Below, piece by piece: positions 33,528-42,753 of a stretch of 64,000 nt of DNA; within the stretch, counting starts at the first letter, position 1, and each line of letters begins with the position of its first letter. The position numbers and the translations under genes are program-made. A model generated the notes under the pieces. That model was not told the origin of the DNA. It made no database searches and saw only the letters and a list, made by a program, of their open reading frames with translations. This stretch comes from CALABS01 sp050260775 (GTDB taxonomy: Bacteria; Pseudomonadota; Alphaproteobacteria; Rhodospirillales; Magnetospirillaceae). The stretch is taken from NCBI GenBank assembly GCA_050260775.1, contig JBLNCP010000022.1, forward strand, positions 62,001 through 126,000, written 5' to 3'.

Positions 33528-34430
33528 ATGGCCGAGATTACCGCTGCGCTTGTTAAGGAGCTGCGCGAGAAGACTGGCGCCGGCATGATGGACTGCAAGA
33601 AGGCGCTGGGCGAGACCGCGGGCGACCTCGAGGCCGCCGTCGACTGGCTGCGCAAGAAGGGCCTCGCCGCCGCCGCCAAGAAGGCCGGCCGCGTCGCCGC
33701 CGAGGGTCTGGTCGGCGTCGCCGCCGAGGGCACCAAGGGCGTCGTCGTCGAGGTGAACGCCGAGACCGACTTCGTGGCCCGCAACGAGCAGTTCCAGGCC
33801 TTCGTCGCCGAGACCGCCAAGACCGCGCTGGCCAAGGGCGCCGACGTCGAGACCCTCAAGGGTGCCGTCGGCGACAAGCTGACCGCCCTGATCGCCACCA
33901 TCGGCGAGAACATGAACCTGCGCCGGGCCACCAGCCTGTCGGTGTCGGACGGCGTCGTCGCCTCCTACATCCACTCCTCGATCGCCCCCGGCCTCGGCAA
34001 GATCGGCGTGCTGGTCGCTCTCGAGTCGACCGGCGACAAGGCCAAGCTGGCCGAGCTCGGCAAGCAGATCGCCATGCACGTGGCCGCCGCCAACCCGCTG
34101 TTCCTCGACAGCTCGTCGGTCGACCAGTCCGCGCTGGAGCGCGAGAAGGCCGTTCTGACCGAGCAGGCCGCCGCGTCGGGCAAGCCCGCCAACGTCATCG
34201 AGAAGATGGTCGAAGGCCGCATTCGCAAGTACTACGAGGAAGTCTGCCTGCTCGAGCAGGTGTTCGTGATCGACCAGGAGAACAAGGTCTCCAAGGTCGT
34301 CGAGAACACCGGCAAGGCCATCGGCGCCCCGGTCAAGCTGACCGGCTTCGCCCGCTTCGCGCTGGGTGAGGGCATCGAGAAGGAAGAGAAGGACTTTGCC
34401 GCCGAGGTTGCCGCCCAGCTGGGTGGCTGA
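33528..34430 (+). CDS. tsf: Elongation factor Ts
   Basis: This 300-residue nucleotide-exchange factor recycles EF-Tu-GDP. It has the N-terminal UBA-like domain (ALVKELREKTGAGMMDCKKALGE), the core motif VEVNAETDFVARNEQF and the coiled-coil region with EKAVLTEQAAASGKPANVIEKMVEGRI. GAGAGGAAAA precedes the ATG. It follows rpsB as in most bacteria. Confidence 0.97.
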   Translation: MAEITAALVKELREKTGAGMMDCKKALGETAGDLEAAVDWLRKKGLAAAAKKAGRVAAEGLVGVAAEGTKGVVVEVNAETDFVARNEQFQAFVAETAKTALAKGADVETLKGAVGDKLTALIATIGENMNLRRATSLSVSDGVVASYIHSSIAPGLGKIGVLVALESTGDKAKLAELGKQIAMHVAAANPLFLDSSSVDQSALEREKAVLTEQAAASGKPANVIEKMVEGRIRKYYEEVCLLEQVFVIDQENKVSKVVENTGKAIGAPVKLTGFARFALGEGIEKEEKDFAAEVAAQLGG

Positions 34431-34454
34431 TCGATCGTCGGTCTTTTTTGGGTA

Positions 34455-34485
34455 GGCCGCCGTCTCCTCAGGGGCGGCGGCCTTT
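34455..34485 (+). terminator. Terminator after tsf
   Basis: GGCCGCCG (34455-34462) pairs with CGGCGGCC (34475-34482) around a 12-base loop and is followed by TTTG. It separates rpsB-tsf from pyrH, which has ~135 bases of upstream sequence of its own. Confidence 0.65.
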
Positions 34486-34622
34486 GCCTCTCTGCCTTAT
34501 GAAAGGCGAGACAGGCGGCGAGACGGCGTATATGATCGCGGTCCCAGCCGTCCTCCAGAGACGACTTCCGGCGCACCCGAGGGTGCGACGGCTCCCGGAC
34601 CCATCCAGGCTTTGAGGGCAGC

Positions 34623-35348
34623 ATGGCCAGCGACGCCAAATACCGCCGCGTTCTTCTCAAGATCTCCGGCGAAGGGCTGATGGGCCCTCGCGATTACGGC
34701 ATGGATCCCGTCACCGTCGACCGCATCGCGGGCGAGGTCAAGGCGGTGCGCGACCTCGGGGTCGAGGTCTGCTGCGTCGTCGGCGGCGGCAACATCTTCC
34801 GCGGCATGTCCGGGGCCGCCAAGGGCATGGAGCGGGCGGCGGCCGACAACATGGGCATGCTCGCCACCGTGATGAACGCCCTGGCGCTCCAGAACGCCAT
34901 GGAGCGCATCGGCACCGAGACCCGCGTGCAGTCGGCCATCACCATGCCGACCGTGTGCGAGTCCTTCATCCGCCGGCGCGCCATCCGCCACCTGGAGAAG
35001 GGGCGGGTGGTGATCTTCGCCGCCGGCACCGGCAATCCGTTCTTCACCACCGACACCGCCGCGGCGCTGCGCGCGGTCGAGATGGGCTGCGACGCCCTGC
35101 TGAAGGCCAGCCAGGTGGACGGCGTCTATTCCGCCGACCCCAAGAAGGTGCCCGACGCGGTGCGCTACGAACGGCTCAGCTTTCATGAGGTGCTGGCGCG
35201 CGACCTCGCGGTCATGGACGCGTCGGCCATTTCGCTGTGCCGCGAGAACAATGTGCCCATCCTGGTTTTCGATATGCACAACGAGGGCGCCTTCGCCGAG
35301 GTGGTTTCGGGCCGGGGGCGCTTCACGATCATCGGCGAAGGGGGTTGA
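34623..35348 (+). CDS. pyrH: UMP kinase
   Basis: This 241-residue amino-acid-kinase-fold enzyme phosphorylates UMP to UDP. Motifs seen are RVLLKISGEGLMG, VVGGGNIFRGMSGA, FAAGTGNPFFTTDTAAALRAVEMGCD and VDGVYSADPKK. It starts the pyrH-frr-uppS-cdsA block supplying nucleotide, translation and lipid-carrier functions. Confidence 0.97.
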   Translation: MASDAKYRRVLLKISGEGLMGPRDYGMDPVTVDRIAGEVKAVRDLGVEVCCVVGGGNIFRGMSGAAKGMERAAADNMGMLATVMNALALQNAMERIGTETRVQSAITMPTVCESFIRRRAIRHLEKGRVVIFAAGTGNPFFTTDTAAALRAVEMGCDALLKASQVDGVYSADPKKVPDAVRYERLSFHEVLARDLAVMDASAISLCRENNVPILVFDMHNEGAFAEVVSGRGRFTIIGEGG

Positions 35349-35353
35349 TTACC

Positions 35354-35923
35354 GTGTCTGTCACCAACTGGAACGACCTCAAGAAGGACATCCACCACCG
35401 CATGGACAATGCGGTCGAGGTCTTGAAGAAGGAATTTGCCGGCCTGCGCACCGGCCGCGCCGCCGCCAGCCTGCTGGAGCCGGTGGTGGTCGAGGCCTAC
35501 GGCCAGACCATGCCGATCACCCAGTGCGGCACCATCGGTGTGCCCGAGCCGCGCATGCTGACCGTCCAGGTGTGGGACAAGGGCCTGGTCAAGGCCGTCG
35601 AGAAGTCGATTCGCGACGCCGGCCTCGGCCTCAACCCCCAGGCCGACGGCCAGCTCGTGCGCGTGCCGATTCCGCCGCTCAACGAGGAGCGCCGCAAGGA
35701 ACTGCAGAAGGTCGCCGGCAAGTACGGCGAGCAGGCCCGCGTCGCGGTGCGCAATGTCCGGCGTGACGGCATGGACTCGCTGAAGAAGATGGCCAAGGAC
35801 GGCCATATTTCCGAGGACGAGACCAAGAAGCACGAGAAGGAAATCCAGGTGCTGACCGACGACACGATCAAGAAGATCGACGAGGCGTTGGCGCACAAGG
35901 AAAAGGAAATCATGCAGGTCTGA
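35354..35923 (+). CDS. frr: Ribosome recycling factor
   Basis: This 189-residue factor splits post-termination ribosomes with EF-G. It is identified by EFAGLRTGRAAASLLEPVVVEAYG, NPQADGQLVRVPIPPLNEERRKEL and VRRDGMDSLKKM. No ATG exists at the right place: GTG 35354 (MSVTNWNDL) preceded by GAAGGGGG is used, six bases after the pyrH stop. Its stop overlaps the uppS start by one base. Confidence 0.95.
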   Translation: MSVTNWNDLKKDIHHRMDNAVEVLKKEFAGLRTGRAAASLLEPVVVEAYGQTMPITQCGTIGVPEPRMLTVQVWDKGLVKAVEKSIRDAGLGLNPQADGQLVRVPIPPLNEERRKELQKVAGKYGEQARVAVRNVRRDGMDSLKKMAKDGHISEDETKKHEKEIQVLTDDTIKKIDEALAHKEKEIMQV

Positions 35924-36663
35924 TGGCGATGGAACCCGCCGCTTCCCACGCTCAGATCCCGCCGCCGCCGCTGCATGTTGCCATCATCATGGATGGCAAC
36001 GGCCGCTGGGCGAAGGCGCGCGGCTTGCCGCGCACCGCGGGGCACAAGCGTGGGGCCGAGGCGGTGCGTCGCACCGTCGAATGTGCGCGGGAGATGGGCA
36101 TCGGCTATCTGACCCTGTACGCCTTTTCCTCCGAGAACTGGAAGCGCTCGCCGTCCGAGGTGACCGACCTCATGGGCCTGCTGCGGCTGTACCTGCGCAA
36201 CGAGGTCAACTCGCTTGCCAAAAATGGCATCCGCCTCAAGATCATCGGTGACCGCTCGCGGCTGGGGCCCGACATCGTCGCCCTGATCGAGGAATCCGAG
36301 GCCAAGACCGCGGCCAACACCGCCCTTACCCTGACGCTCGCACTGTCCTACGGCGGCCGCCAGGAGATCCTGGACGCCGCCCGTGCCATCGCCCGGGACG
36401 TGGCCTCCGGCCGGATCTCCCCCGACGCGGTGGACGAGGCGATGTTCGTCGGCCACTTGGCGACGGCAGGCATGCCGGACCCCGATCTCGTCATCCGCAC
36501 CAGCGGCGAGAAGCGCATCTCCAATTTCCTGCTGTGGCAGAGCGCCTACGCCGAACTGGTCTTCGTCGATGTGCTGTGGCCCGATTTCGGCCAAGCCGAA
36601 CTGGAGGCCGCCATCCGCGACTTCCACGGCCGCGAACGCCGCTTCGGCGCTGCCTGCGTCTAG
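35923..36663 (+). CDS. uppS: Isoprenyl (undecaprenyl) diphosphate synthase
   Basis: This 246-residue cis-prenyltransferase makes the C55 carrier for peptidoglycan and O-antigen. The catalytic Asp is in AIIMDGNGRWAKARGLPRTAGH; further motifs are LTLYAFSSENWKRS, SYGGRQEI and DLVIRTSGEKRISNFLLWQSAYAEL. The frr stop overlaps its start (TGATG). Confidence 0.97.
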   Translation: MAMEPAASHAQIPPPPLHVAIIMDGNGRWAKARGLPRTAGHKRGAEAVRRTVECAREMGIGYLTLYAFSSENWKRSPSEVTDLMGLLRLYLRNEVNSLAKNGIRLKIIGDRSRLGPDIVALIEESEAKTAANTALTLTLALSYGGRQEILDAARAIARDVASGRISPDAVDEAMFVGHLATAGMPDPDLVIRTSGEKRISNFLLWQSAYAELVFVDVLWPDFGQAELEAAIRDFHGRERRFGAACV

Positions 36664-36673
36664 GCCGCCCGAC

Positions 36674-37462
36674 GTGCTGAGGACCCGCGCTCTTTCATCC
36701 CTCGTGCTCGCGCCGCCGGCCCTCGCCGCCGTCTGGGTGGGCGGCCTTGCCTTCGCCGCCCTGGTTGCCCTCGCTGTGGCGATCATGTGCTGGGAGTGGC
36801 ACACCATCGTCTCCAAGCGCTTCGATCTCGCCGGGCGGGTGGCGGCGGCCGGGTGCGCCCTTGCGGCGCTGCTGACCCTGGTCCAGCCGCTGCTGGCCGT
36901 CCCGCTGGTGATCGGCGCCGCCATCGCCTCCACCGCCCTGTCGCCGGGCCGCACCGAGAACGCCCATCTCTGGGCCGGCTTCGGGGCGCTCTATGCCGGG
37001 GTGCCGTCGGTGGCGCTGGTGTGGCTGGAGACCGACCCGGCCTGGGGGCGGGCCACCATCCTCTGGCTGCTGCTGGTGGTCTGGGCCACCGATATCGGCG
37101 CCTACGCGTTCGGGCGGATGATCGGCGGCCCGAAGCTGATGCCGGCGGTCAGCCCGAAGAAGACCTGGGCCGGGCTGCTGGGCGGCATGCTGTGCGCCGG
37201 GCTGGTCGGTCTGGGGGTCGCCCTGGTGCTCGGACTGGCCGGCGTCGCCGGGTTCGCCGTGGGCAGCGCCCTGCTTGCCGTGGTGGCGCAGGCCGGCGAT
37301 CTGTTCGAGAGCTGGATCAAGCGCCGATATGACGTGAAGGATTCCAGCAACATCATTCCCGGGCACGGCGGGGTGCTGGACCGCGTCGACGGATTGCTCA
37401 CCGTCGCGGTCGCGGTCGCCATCGCCACCTGGGCGTCGGGTGCGCCCGTGCTGTCCTGGTAG
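36674..37462 (+). CDS. cdsA: Phosphatidate cytidylyltransferase
   Basis: This 262-residue multi-pass membrane enzyme makes CDP-diacylglycerol from phosphatidate and CTP. The CDS signature is seen near the C-terminus as KRRYDVKDSSNIIPGHGGVLDRVDGL, with about seven hydrophobic helices before it. GTG 36674 (MLRTRALSSLVLAPPAL) is the start, 10 bases after uppS. The frame upstream to 36383 is a shadow in uppS. Confidence 0.95.
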   Translation: MLRTRALSSLVLAPPALAAVWVGGLAFAALVALAVAIMCWEWHTIVSKRFDLAGRVAAAGCALAALLTLVQPLLAVPLVIGAAIASTALSPGRTENAHLWAGFGALYAGVPSVALVWLETDPAWGRATILWLLLVVWATDIGAYAFGRMIGGPKLMPAVSPKKTWAGLLGGMLCAGLVGLGVALVLGLAGVAGFAVGSALLAVVAQAGDLFESWIKRRYDVKDSSNIIPGHGGVLDRVDGLLTVAVAVAIATWASGAPVLSW

Positions 37463-37482
37463 CGGAGCGGGAGAAGCCGAGA

Positions 37483-38655
37483 ATGACCGACACGCGGCGT
37501 AGCGTCACGATCCTGGGCTCCACGGGGTCAATCGGCCGCAACACGGTCGAGCTGATCGAGGCGCGTCCCGACCTGTATCGCGTCGAGGCCTTGGTCGCCA
37601 ACGTCAATGCCGAGCTGCTGGCCGAGCAGGCGCGCCGGCTGCGCGCCCGGCTGGCGGTGGTGGCCGACGAGGGGGCCTATGGCCGCCTCAAGGAATCGCT
37701 GGCCGGCAGCGGGATCGCCGCCGCCGCCGGAGCCGCCGCGGTGGTCGACGCCGCCACCCTGCCCGCCGACTGGGTCATGGCCGCCATCGTCGGCGCCGCT
37801 GGCCTCGAGCCGACGCTCGCCGCCGCTCGCCGCGGCGCCGTCGTGGCGCTGGCCAACAAGGAATGCCTGGTCTGTGCCGGCGATCTGATGCTGGCCGAGG
37901 TGGAGCGGGCCGGTGCGACCCTGCTGCCCGTCGACTCCGAGCATTCCGCCATTTTCCAGGTCTTCGACTTCGCCCAGAAGGACAGGATCGAGAAAATCGT
38001 CCTGACCGCCTCCGGCGGCCCGTTCCGCCGCAGTTCGCGCGAGGACATGGAGGGCGTCACCCCCGAGCAGGCGGTGGCCCACCCCAACTGGTCGATGGGC
38101 GCCAAGATCTCGGTCGATTCGGCGTCGATGATGAACAAGGGGCTCGAGCTGATCGAGGCCCACCATCTGTTCGGGCTGCCGGAAGAGCGCATCGATATCG
38201 TCGTCCACCCCCAGTCGGTGATTCATTCGATGGTCGCCTACGTGGACGGGTCGGTCCTGGCGCAGATGGGCAGCCCCGACATGCGCACCCCCATCGCCTA
38301 TGCCCTGGGCTGGCCGCGGCGCATCGAGGCGCCGGCCCCCCGGCTCGACCTCGCCGCCATCGGGCAGCTCACCTTCGAGGCGCCGGACCCCGCGCGGTTC
38401 CCCGCGCTGCGGCTGGCCCGGCGCGCCTTGCAAACGGGTGGGTCGGCACCTACTGTCTTGAACGCCGCCAACGAGGTTGCCGTCCAGGCGTTCCTGTCCC
38501 GCGGCATCGGCTTCCTCGATATCGCCGGGGTTGTCGAGGCGACCCTGGAAGCCAGCGAGGTCATCCCGCTCGCTTCGATCGACGACGTGCTCGCCCAGGA
38601 TCGGCGGGCGCGCGAACTTGCGTGGAACGTGATCAAGCGCGGCCGCGGTTTTTAA
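37483..38655 (+). CDS. dxr: 1-deoxy-D-xylulose 5-phosphate reductoisomerase
   Basis: This 390-residue MEP-pathway enzyme converts DXP to MEP with NADPH. It has TILGSTGSIGRNTVELIEA (NADPH site), LANKECLVCAGDLM, LPVDSEHSAIFQ, LTASGGPFR and MGAKISVDSASMMNKGLELIEAHHLFG. It supplies isoprenoid precursors used by uppS and the hpn genes in this window. GGAGAAG lies before the ATG. Confidence 0.97.
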   Translation: MTDTRRSVTILGSTGSIGRNTVELIEARPDLYRVEALVANVNAELLAEQARRLRARLAVVADEGAYGRLKESLAGSGIAAAAGAAAVVDAATLPADWVMAAIVGAAGLEPTLAAARRGAVVALANKECLVCAGDLMLAEVERAGATLLPVDSEHSAIFQVFDFAQKDRIEKIVLTASGGPFRRSSREDMEGVTPEQAVAHPNWSMGAKISVDSASMMNKGLELIEAHHLFGLPEERIDIVVHPQSVIHSMVAYVDGSVLAQMGSPDMRTPIAYALGWPRRIEAPAPRLDLAAIGQLTFEAPDPARFPALRLARRALQTGGSAPTVLNAANEVAVQAFLSRGIGFLDIAGVVEATLEASEVIPLASIDDVLAQDRRARELAWNVIKRGRGF

Positions 38656-38666
38656 GAGCGGAACCC

Positions 38667-39800
38667 ATGGAATTTCTCGCCGGTATCTGGAATTACGTCG
38701 TCGTCTTCCTGCTCATCCTCACCGTCGTGGTGTTCGTGCATGAGCTCGGCCACTTCCTGGTGGCGCGGTGGAATGGCGTCAAGGTCGAGGTGTTCTCCAT
38801 CGGCTTCGGGCCCGAGGTCTGGGGATTCAACGCCAAGTCGGGCACGCGCTGGCGCCTGAGCCTGCTGCCGCTCGGCGGCTACGTGAAGATGTTCGGCGAT
38901 GCCGACGCCGCTTCGACCCCCGACGACCGGCCGATGACCGAGGAAGAGAAGGCGGTCGCCTTCCATCACAAGCGCGTCGGCCAGCGCGCCGCCATCGTGT
39001 TCGCCGGTCCCGCGGCCAATTTCATCTTCGCCATCATCGGCATGAGCGCCATGTTCATGGTCCTGGGGCAGACGGTGGTCGAACCGGTGGTGGGCAAGGT
39101 CCTGGAAGGTTCGGCGGCGGCGGATGCCGGCCTGGCCCCCGGTGACCGCATCGTCGCGATCAACGGCAGCCGGGTCGACCGCTTCCAGGACATCCAGCGC
39201 ATCGTCATGCTCGAGATCGAGCATCCGCTGAATCTGGCCGTGCAACGGGGGGGCGGCCGGTTCGAGGTGCTGGCCAAGCCGCGCATCGTCGAGCGCAAGA
39301 GCGTCTTCGGCGAGATGCAAAAGGTGCCGATCCTGGGTATCGGCGCCGACCCGGCCAGCACGCGGGTGGTCCAGCATGGCGTCGGATCCGCTCTGCTTGA
39401 ATCCCTGCGCGAGACCGAGGCGATGGTGACCTCGACGTTCGTCGGCATCGGTCAGATGATTTCAGGAACCCGCGACACCGACCAGCTGGGCGGCCCGATC
39501 CGTATCGCCAAAGGCGCCGGGGAAGCGGCGCAGCTGGGGCTGTCGAGCGTGGTCTACTACACCATTCTCTTGTCCCTGAACCTCGGTCTCATAAATCTCT
39601 TCCCAATCCCGGTATTGGACGGCGGGCATCTTCTCTTCTATGGATTCGAAGCGATCCTTGGTAGGCCGCTTGGGGAGCGGGCACAAGAATATGGTTTTCG
39701 AATCGGCCTGTTTCTGGTATTGGCCTTGATGGTTTTCGCCACACGGAACGACATCGTATCCCTTCCGATGTGGGATGCTCTGGTGAAGCTGCTGTCGTGA
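38667..39800 (+). CDS. rseP: Site-2 protease RseP
   Basis: This 377-residue membrane metalloprotease performs intramembrane cleavage of anti-sigma factors. HELGH (residues 25-29) lies in TM1, the PDZ domain covers ~115-200 (GKVLEGSAAADAGLAPGDRIVAINGSRV), and the third ligand region is LFPIPVLDGGHLLFYGFEAILG. It lies between dxr and bamA, as in most proteobacteria, tying envelope stress to OM assembly. Confidence 0.95.
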   Translation: MEFLAGIWNYVVVFLLILTVVVFVHELGHFLVARWNGVKVEVFSIGFGPEVWGFNAKSGTRWRLSLLPLGGYVKMFGDADAASTPDDRPMTEEEKAVAFHHKRVGQRAAIVFAGPAANFIFAIIGMSAMFMVLGQTVVEPVVGKVLEGSAAADAGLAPGDRIVAINGSRVDRFQDIQRIVMLEIEHPLNLAVQRGGGRFEVLAKPRIVERKSVFGEMQKVPILGIGADPASTRVVQHGVGSALLESLRETEAMVTSTFVGIGQMISGTRDTDQLGGPIRIAKGAGEAAQLGLSSVVYYTILLSLNLGLINLFPIPVLDGGHLLFYGFEAILGRPLGERAQEYGFRIGLFLVLALMVFATRNDIVSLPMWDALVKLLS

Positions 39801-39840
39801 CGTAAGAAGCGCGGCGGGGCGAACTCTTGGGGGGTCCTTT

Positions 39841-42120
39841 ATGAGTCTCGTGCGTCGTGCCGCTCTCGCCTTGGGGCTGATGGCCGTTGCCTTGCCGGCT
39901 TTCGCCCAGGAGCAGGGGCGCATCCGCCAGATCGTCATCCAGGGCACCCAGCGCGTCGAGGCTGAGACCGTCAAGTCCTACATGACGATCGCCGAAGGCG
40001 ACCCCTACGATGCCGATCGTGTCGACCGCTCGCTGAAGGCGCTGTTCAACACCGGGCTGTTCGCCGACGTGAACATCCGCCGCCAGGGCGATGTCCTGGT
40101 GGTGGGGGTGCTCGAAAACCCGATCATCAATCGCATCGCCTTCGAGGGTAACAAGCGGATCAAGACCGAGGACCTGGAGCGCGAGACGCAGCTGCGTCCC
40201 CGCGTGGTCTACACGCGCACCAAGGTCCAGAGCGACGTCAAGCGCATGCTCGATCTGTACCGCCGCCAGGGCCGCTTCGCCGCCACCGTCGAGCCGAAGG
40301 TCATCCAGCTCGAGCAGAACCGCGTCGACCTGGTGTTCGAGATCGCCGAGGGCGAGCCCACCTACGTCAAGCGCATCAATTTCATCGGCAACCACCGCTA
40401 CAGCGACGGCAATCTGCGTGAGGTGCTGCAGACCAAGGAGGAGCGCTGGTATCGCTTCTTCTCCAGCGAAGACACCTACGATCCCGATCGCCTGACCTAT
40501 GATCGCGAGTTGCTGCGACGCTATTATCTCAAGCACGGCTACGCCGATTTCCGGGTGGTCTCGGCGGTCGCCGAGCTGACCCCCGACCGCGAAGGCTTCT
40601 TCATCACCTTCACCGTGGACGAGGGCGAGCGCTACAAGTTCGGCAAGTCCGACCTCAAGGTCGCCCTGAAGGACGTCAACGGCGACGAGTTGAAGCCCCT
40701 GATCACGGCGGAAGAGGGCGAGTGGTACAACGCCGACCAGGTCGAGACCATCGTCCAGAACCTGACCGACGCCCTCGGCAACAAGGGCTACGCCTTCGTC
40801 GACGTGAAGCCGCAGGTGCGCCGCGACCGCGAGAAGAAGACGGTCGATCTGGTGTTCGACATCCAGGACGCGCCGCGCGTCTATGTCGAGCGCATCGACG
40901 TGACCGGCAACGTGCGCACCCTGGACAAGGTGATCCGTCGCGAGTTCCGGTTGGTGGAAGGCGACGCCTTCAACACCGCCAAGCTGCGCCGCTCGCGCCA
41001 GCGCATCAAGGACCTCAATTTCTTCGACAAGGTCGAGGTCAACAACGTTCCGTCCGAGACCGCGCCGGACCGCACCGTCATCAAGGTGGACGTGCAGGAA
41101 AAATCGACCGGCGAATTGTCCTTCGGCATCGGCTGGTCCACGGTGGCCGGCGCGATCGTCGAGGCGCAGCTGCGCGAACGCAACCTGCTCGGCAAAGGCC
41201 AGGACGTCCGCATCGGCGCATCGGTCGGCGAACGCCGCAACAGCGCCGAGTTCTCGTTCACCGAACCCTATTTCATGGACCGCAATCTGGCGGCCGGCTT
41301 CGATCTCTTCGCCATCAACCGCAAGTTCCAGCGCGAAAGCTATTACGACGCCAACTCCCTGGGCGGTGCGCTGCGCGCCGGCTACCAAATCTCCGAACAC
41401 CTTCGCCAGGAGGTGAAGTACCTCTTGAAGCGCGATCAGGTCGAAAACGTGTCGTCCTTGGCCTCGCGCTTCATCAAGGAGCAGGAGGGCGAGTCCACGA
41501 CGTCGTCGATCCAGCAGACCCTGCTGTGGGATTACCGCGACAGCCGGATCGAGCCGACCGAAGGGTACTTCTTCAGGGTCAACAACGAACTTGCCGGCCT
41601 GGGTGGCGACCAGCAGTTCGTGCGCAACAACGTGGGCGCCGGCCAGTACTTCCCGCTCGTGGAGCAGGTGGTGCTCAGCCTGACCGGCAACGCGGGCATC
41701 ATCACCGGTTACGGCGACAAGCAGATCCGCATCACCGAGCGCTACTACCTGGGCGGCGACACGCTGCGCGGCTTCGCCAGCGCCGGTGTCAGCCCGCGCG
41801 ACATCTCGACCAAGAACGGCGCCATCGGCGGCCTGTGGCAGTACTACGGCAGCGCCCAAGTGCGCTTCCCGCTCGGCCTGCCTGAAGAGCTGGGTTTCGG
41901 CGGTCACGTGTTCACCGATTTCGGCTCGATCGGCCCGACCGAGAATTACCCCGACAAGACCAACATCCGTCAGTCGAGCTCGGTGCGCGTCTCGGTCGGT
42001 GCCGGCGTGACCTGGAAGTCGCCGATGGGCCCGGTGGCCGTCGATATCGGCATTCCGGTGAAGAAGGAATCGTTCGACGAGGACGAGCTGTTCCGGTTCA
42101 ACTTCGGCACGAGGTTCTGA
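39841..42120 (+). CDS. bamA: Outer membrane protein assembly factor BamA
   Basis: This 759-residue Omp85 protein inserts beta-barrel proteins into the outer membrane. It has a signal peptide (residues 1-22, LPAFA-QE), five POTRA domains (~25-420) and a 16-strand barrel (~430-759) ending in FNFGTRF. The barrel carries the Omp85 lid-loop motif in ERYYLGGDTLRGFASAGVSPRD (VRGY-like). A long antisense frame across it (39589-41907) is a GC artefact. Confidence 0.97.
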   Translation: MSLVRRAALALGLMAVALPAFAQEQGRIRQIVIQGTQRVEAETVKSYMTIAEGDPYDADRVDRSLKALFNTGLFADVNIRRQGDVLVVGVLENPIINRIAFEGNKRIKTEDLERETQLRPRVVYTRTKVQSDVKRMLDLYRRQGRFAATVEPKVIQLEQNRVDLVFEIAEGEPTYVKRINFIGNHRYSDGNLREVLQTKEERWYRFFSSEDTYDPDRLTYDRELLRRYYLKHGYADFRVVSAVAELTPDREGFFITFTVDEGERYKFGKSDLKVALKDVNGDELKPLITAEEGEWYNADQVETIVQNLTDALGNKGYAFVDVKPQVRRDREKKTVDLVFDIQDAPRVYVERIDVTGNVRTLDKVIRREFRLVEGDAFNTAKLRRSRQRIKDLNFFDKVEVNNVPSETAPDRTVIKVDVQEKSTGELSFGIGWSTVAGAIVEAQLRERNLLGKGQDVRIGASVGERRNSAEFSFTEPYFMDRNLAAGFDLFAINRKFQRESYYDANSLGGALRAGYQISEHLRQEVKYLLKRDQVENVSSLASRFIKEQEGESTTSSIQQTLLWDYRDSRIEPTEGYFFRVNNELAGLGGDQQFVRNNVGAGQYFPLVEQVVLSLTGNAGIITGYGDKQIRITERYYLGGDTLRGFASAGVSPRDISTKNGAIGGLWQYYGSAQVRFPLGLPEELGFGGHVFTDFGSIGPTENYPDKTNIRQSSSVRVSVGAGVTWKSPMGPVAVDIGIPVKKESFDEDELFRFNFGTRF

Positions 42121-42123
42121 TCA

Positions 42124-42750
42124 ATGCTTGCCAGGCCGGGCGCCCGCCTCGGGTGGGCTGCCCTAGCTCTCTTGTGCTCCGTCCTCACGTGGCCAGCCTT
42201 CGCCCAGACCACCGATGCCGCCAAGCTGACGGCGCCGGTGGTGGTGATCGTCGATACCAGCCGCATCCAGCGTGAAGCGTTGGCCGGCAAGGCGATCACC
42301 GCCCAGCGCGAGAAGTTCCAGCAATCGTTCCAGTCCGAGTTCGAGCCGGCGCGCAAGCAGTTGCAGCAGCAGGAAATGGAGCTGGCCAAGCAGCGCTCCG
42401 CCATGAACCCGCAGACCTTCGAACAGAAGGCGCGCGCGTTCGAGGAGGAGGCCGCGGCGTTCAATCGCCGGACCCAGGCAGCCAGTCGCGCGCTGGATAA
42501 ATCGACCGCGACGGCCCATAACGAGCTGCAGCGAGCGACCATCGAGGTGACGAGCGAGGTGGCCAGCGAGCTCGGGGCCGGCCTTGTGCTCCACAAGCAG
42601 ACCGTGTTCCTGCACGACCCCCGCATGGATGTCACCGACCGAATCATCGAGCGGCTGAACAAGCGCCTGCCGACCGTCGCTTTCCCGCCGCCCGAGCTGG
42701 AAGCCCCGGCCGGCACCCCGACCGCCCCACCAAAGCCGGGAAAGAAATAG
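42124..42750 (+). CDS. OmpH/Skp family periplasmic chaperone
   Basis: This 208-residue protein has a signal peptide (cleavage near WPAFA) and a long coiled coil (residues ~50-145) rich in Gln/Glu/Lys (KQLQQQEMELAKQRSAMNPQTFEQKARAFEEE), the tentacle structure of Skp. It holds unfolded OM proteins for delivery to BamA. A Pro-rich end (ELEAPAGTPTAPPKPGKK) follows. It starts three bases after bamA. Confidence 0.92.
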   Translation: MLARPGARLGWAALALLCSVLTWPAFAQTTDAAKLTAPVVVIVDTSRIQREALAGKAITAQREKFQQSFQSEFEPARKQLQQQEMELAKQRSAMNPQTFEQKARAFEEEAAAFNRRTQAASRALDKSTATAHNELQRATIEVTSEVASELGAGLVLHKQTVFLHDPRMDVTDRIIERLNKRLPTVAFPPPELEAPAGTPTAPPKPGKK

Positions 42751-42753
42751 CTC

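Noticed and set aside
39589..41907. 772-codon open frame antisense to bamA
   Set aside because: The protein is low-complexity, rich in His/Gln/Leu/Val, with no motif, and it exactly shadows bamA; high GC suppresses stops on the opposite strand.
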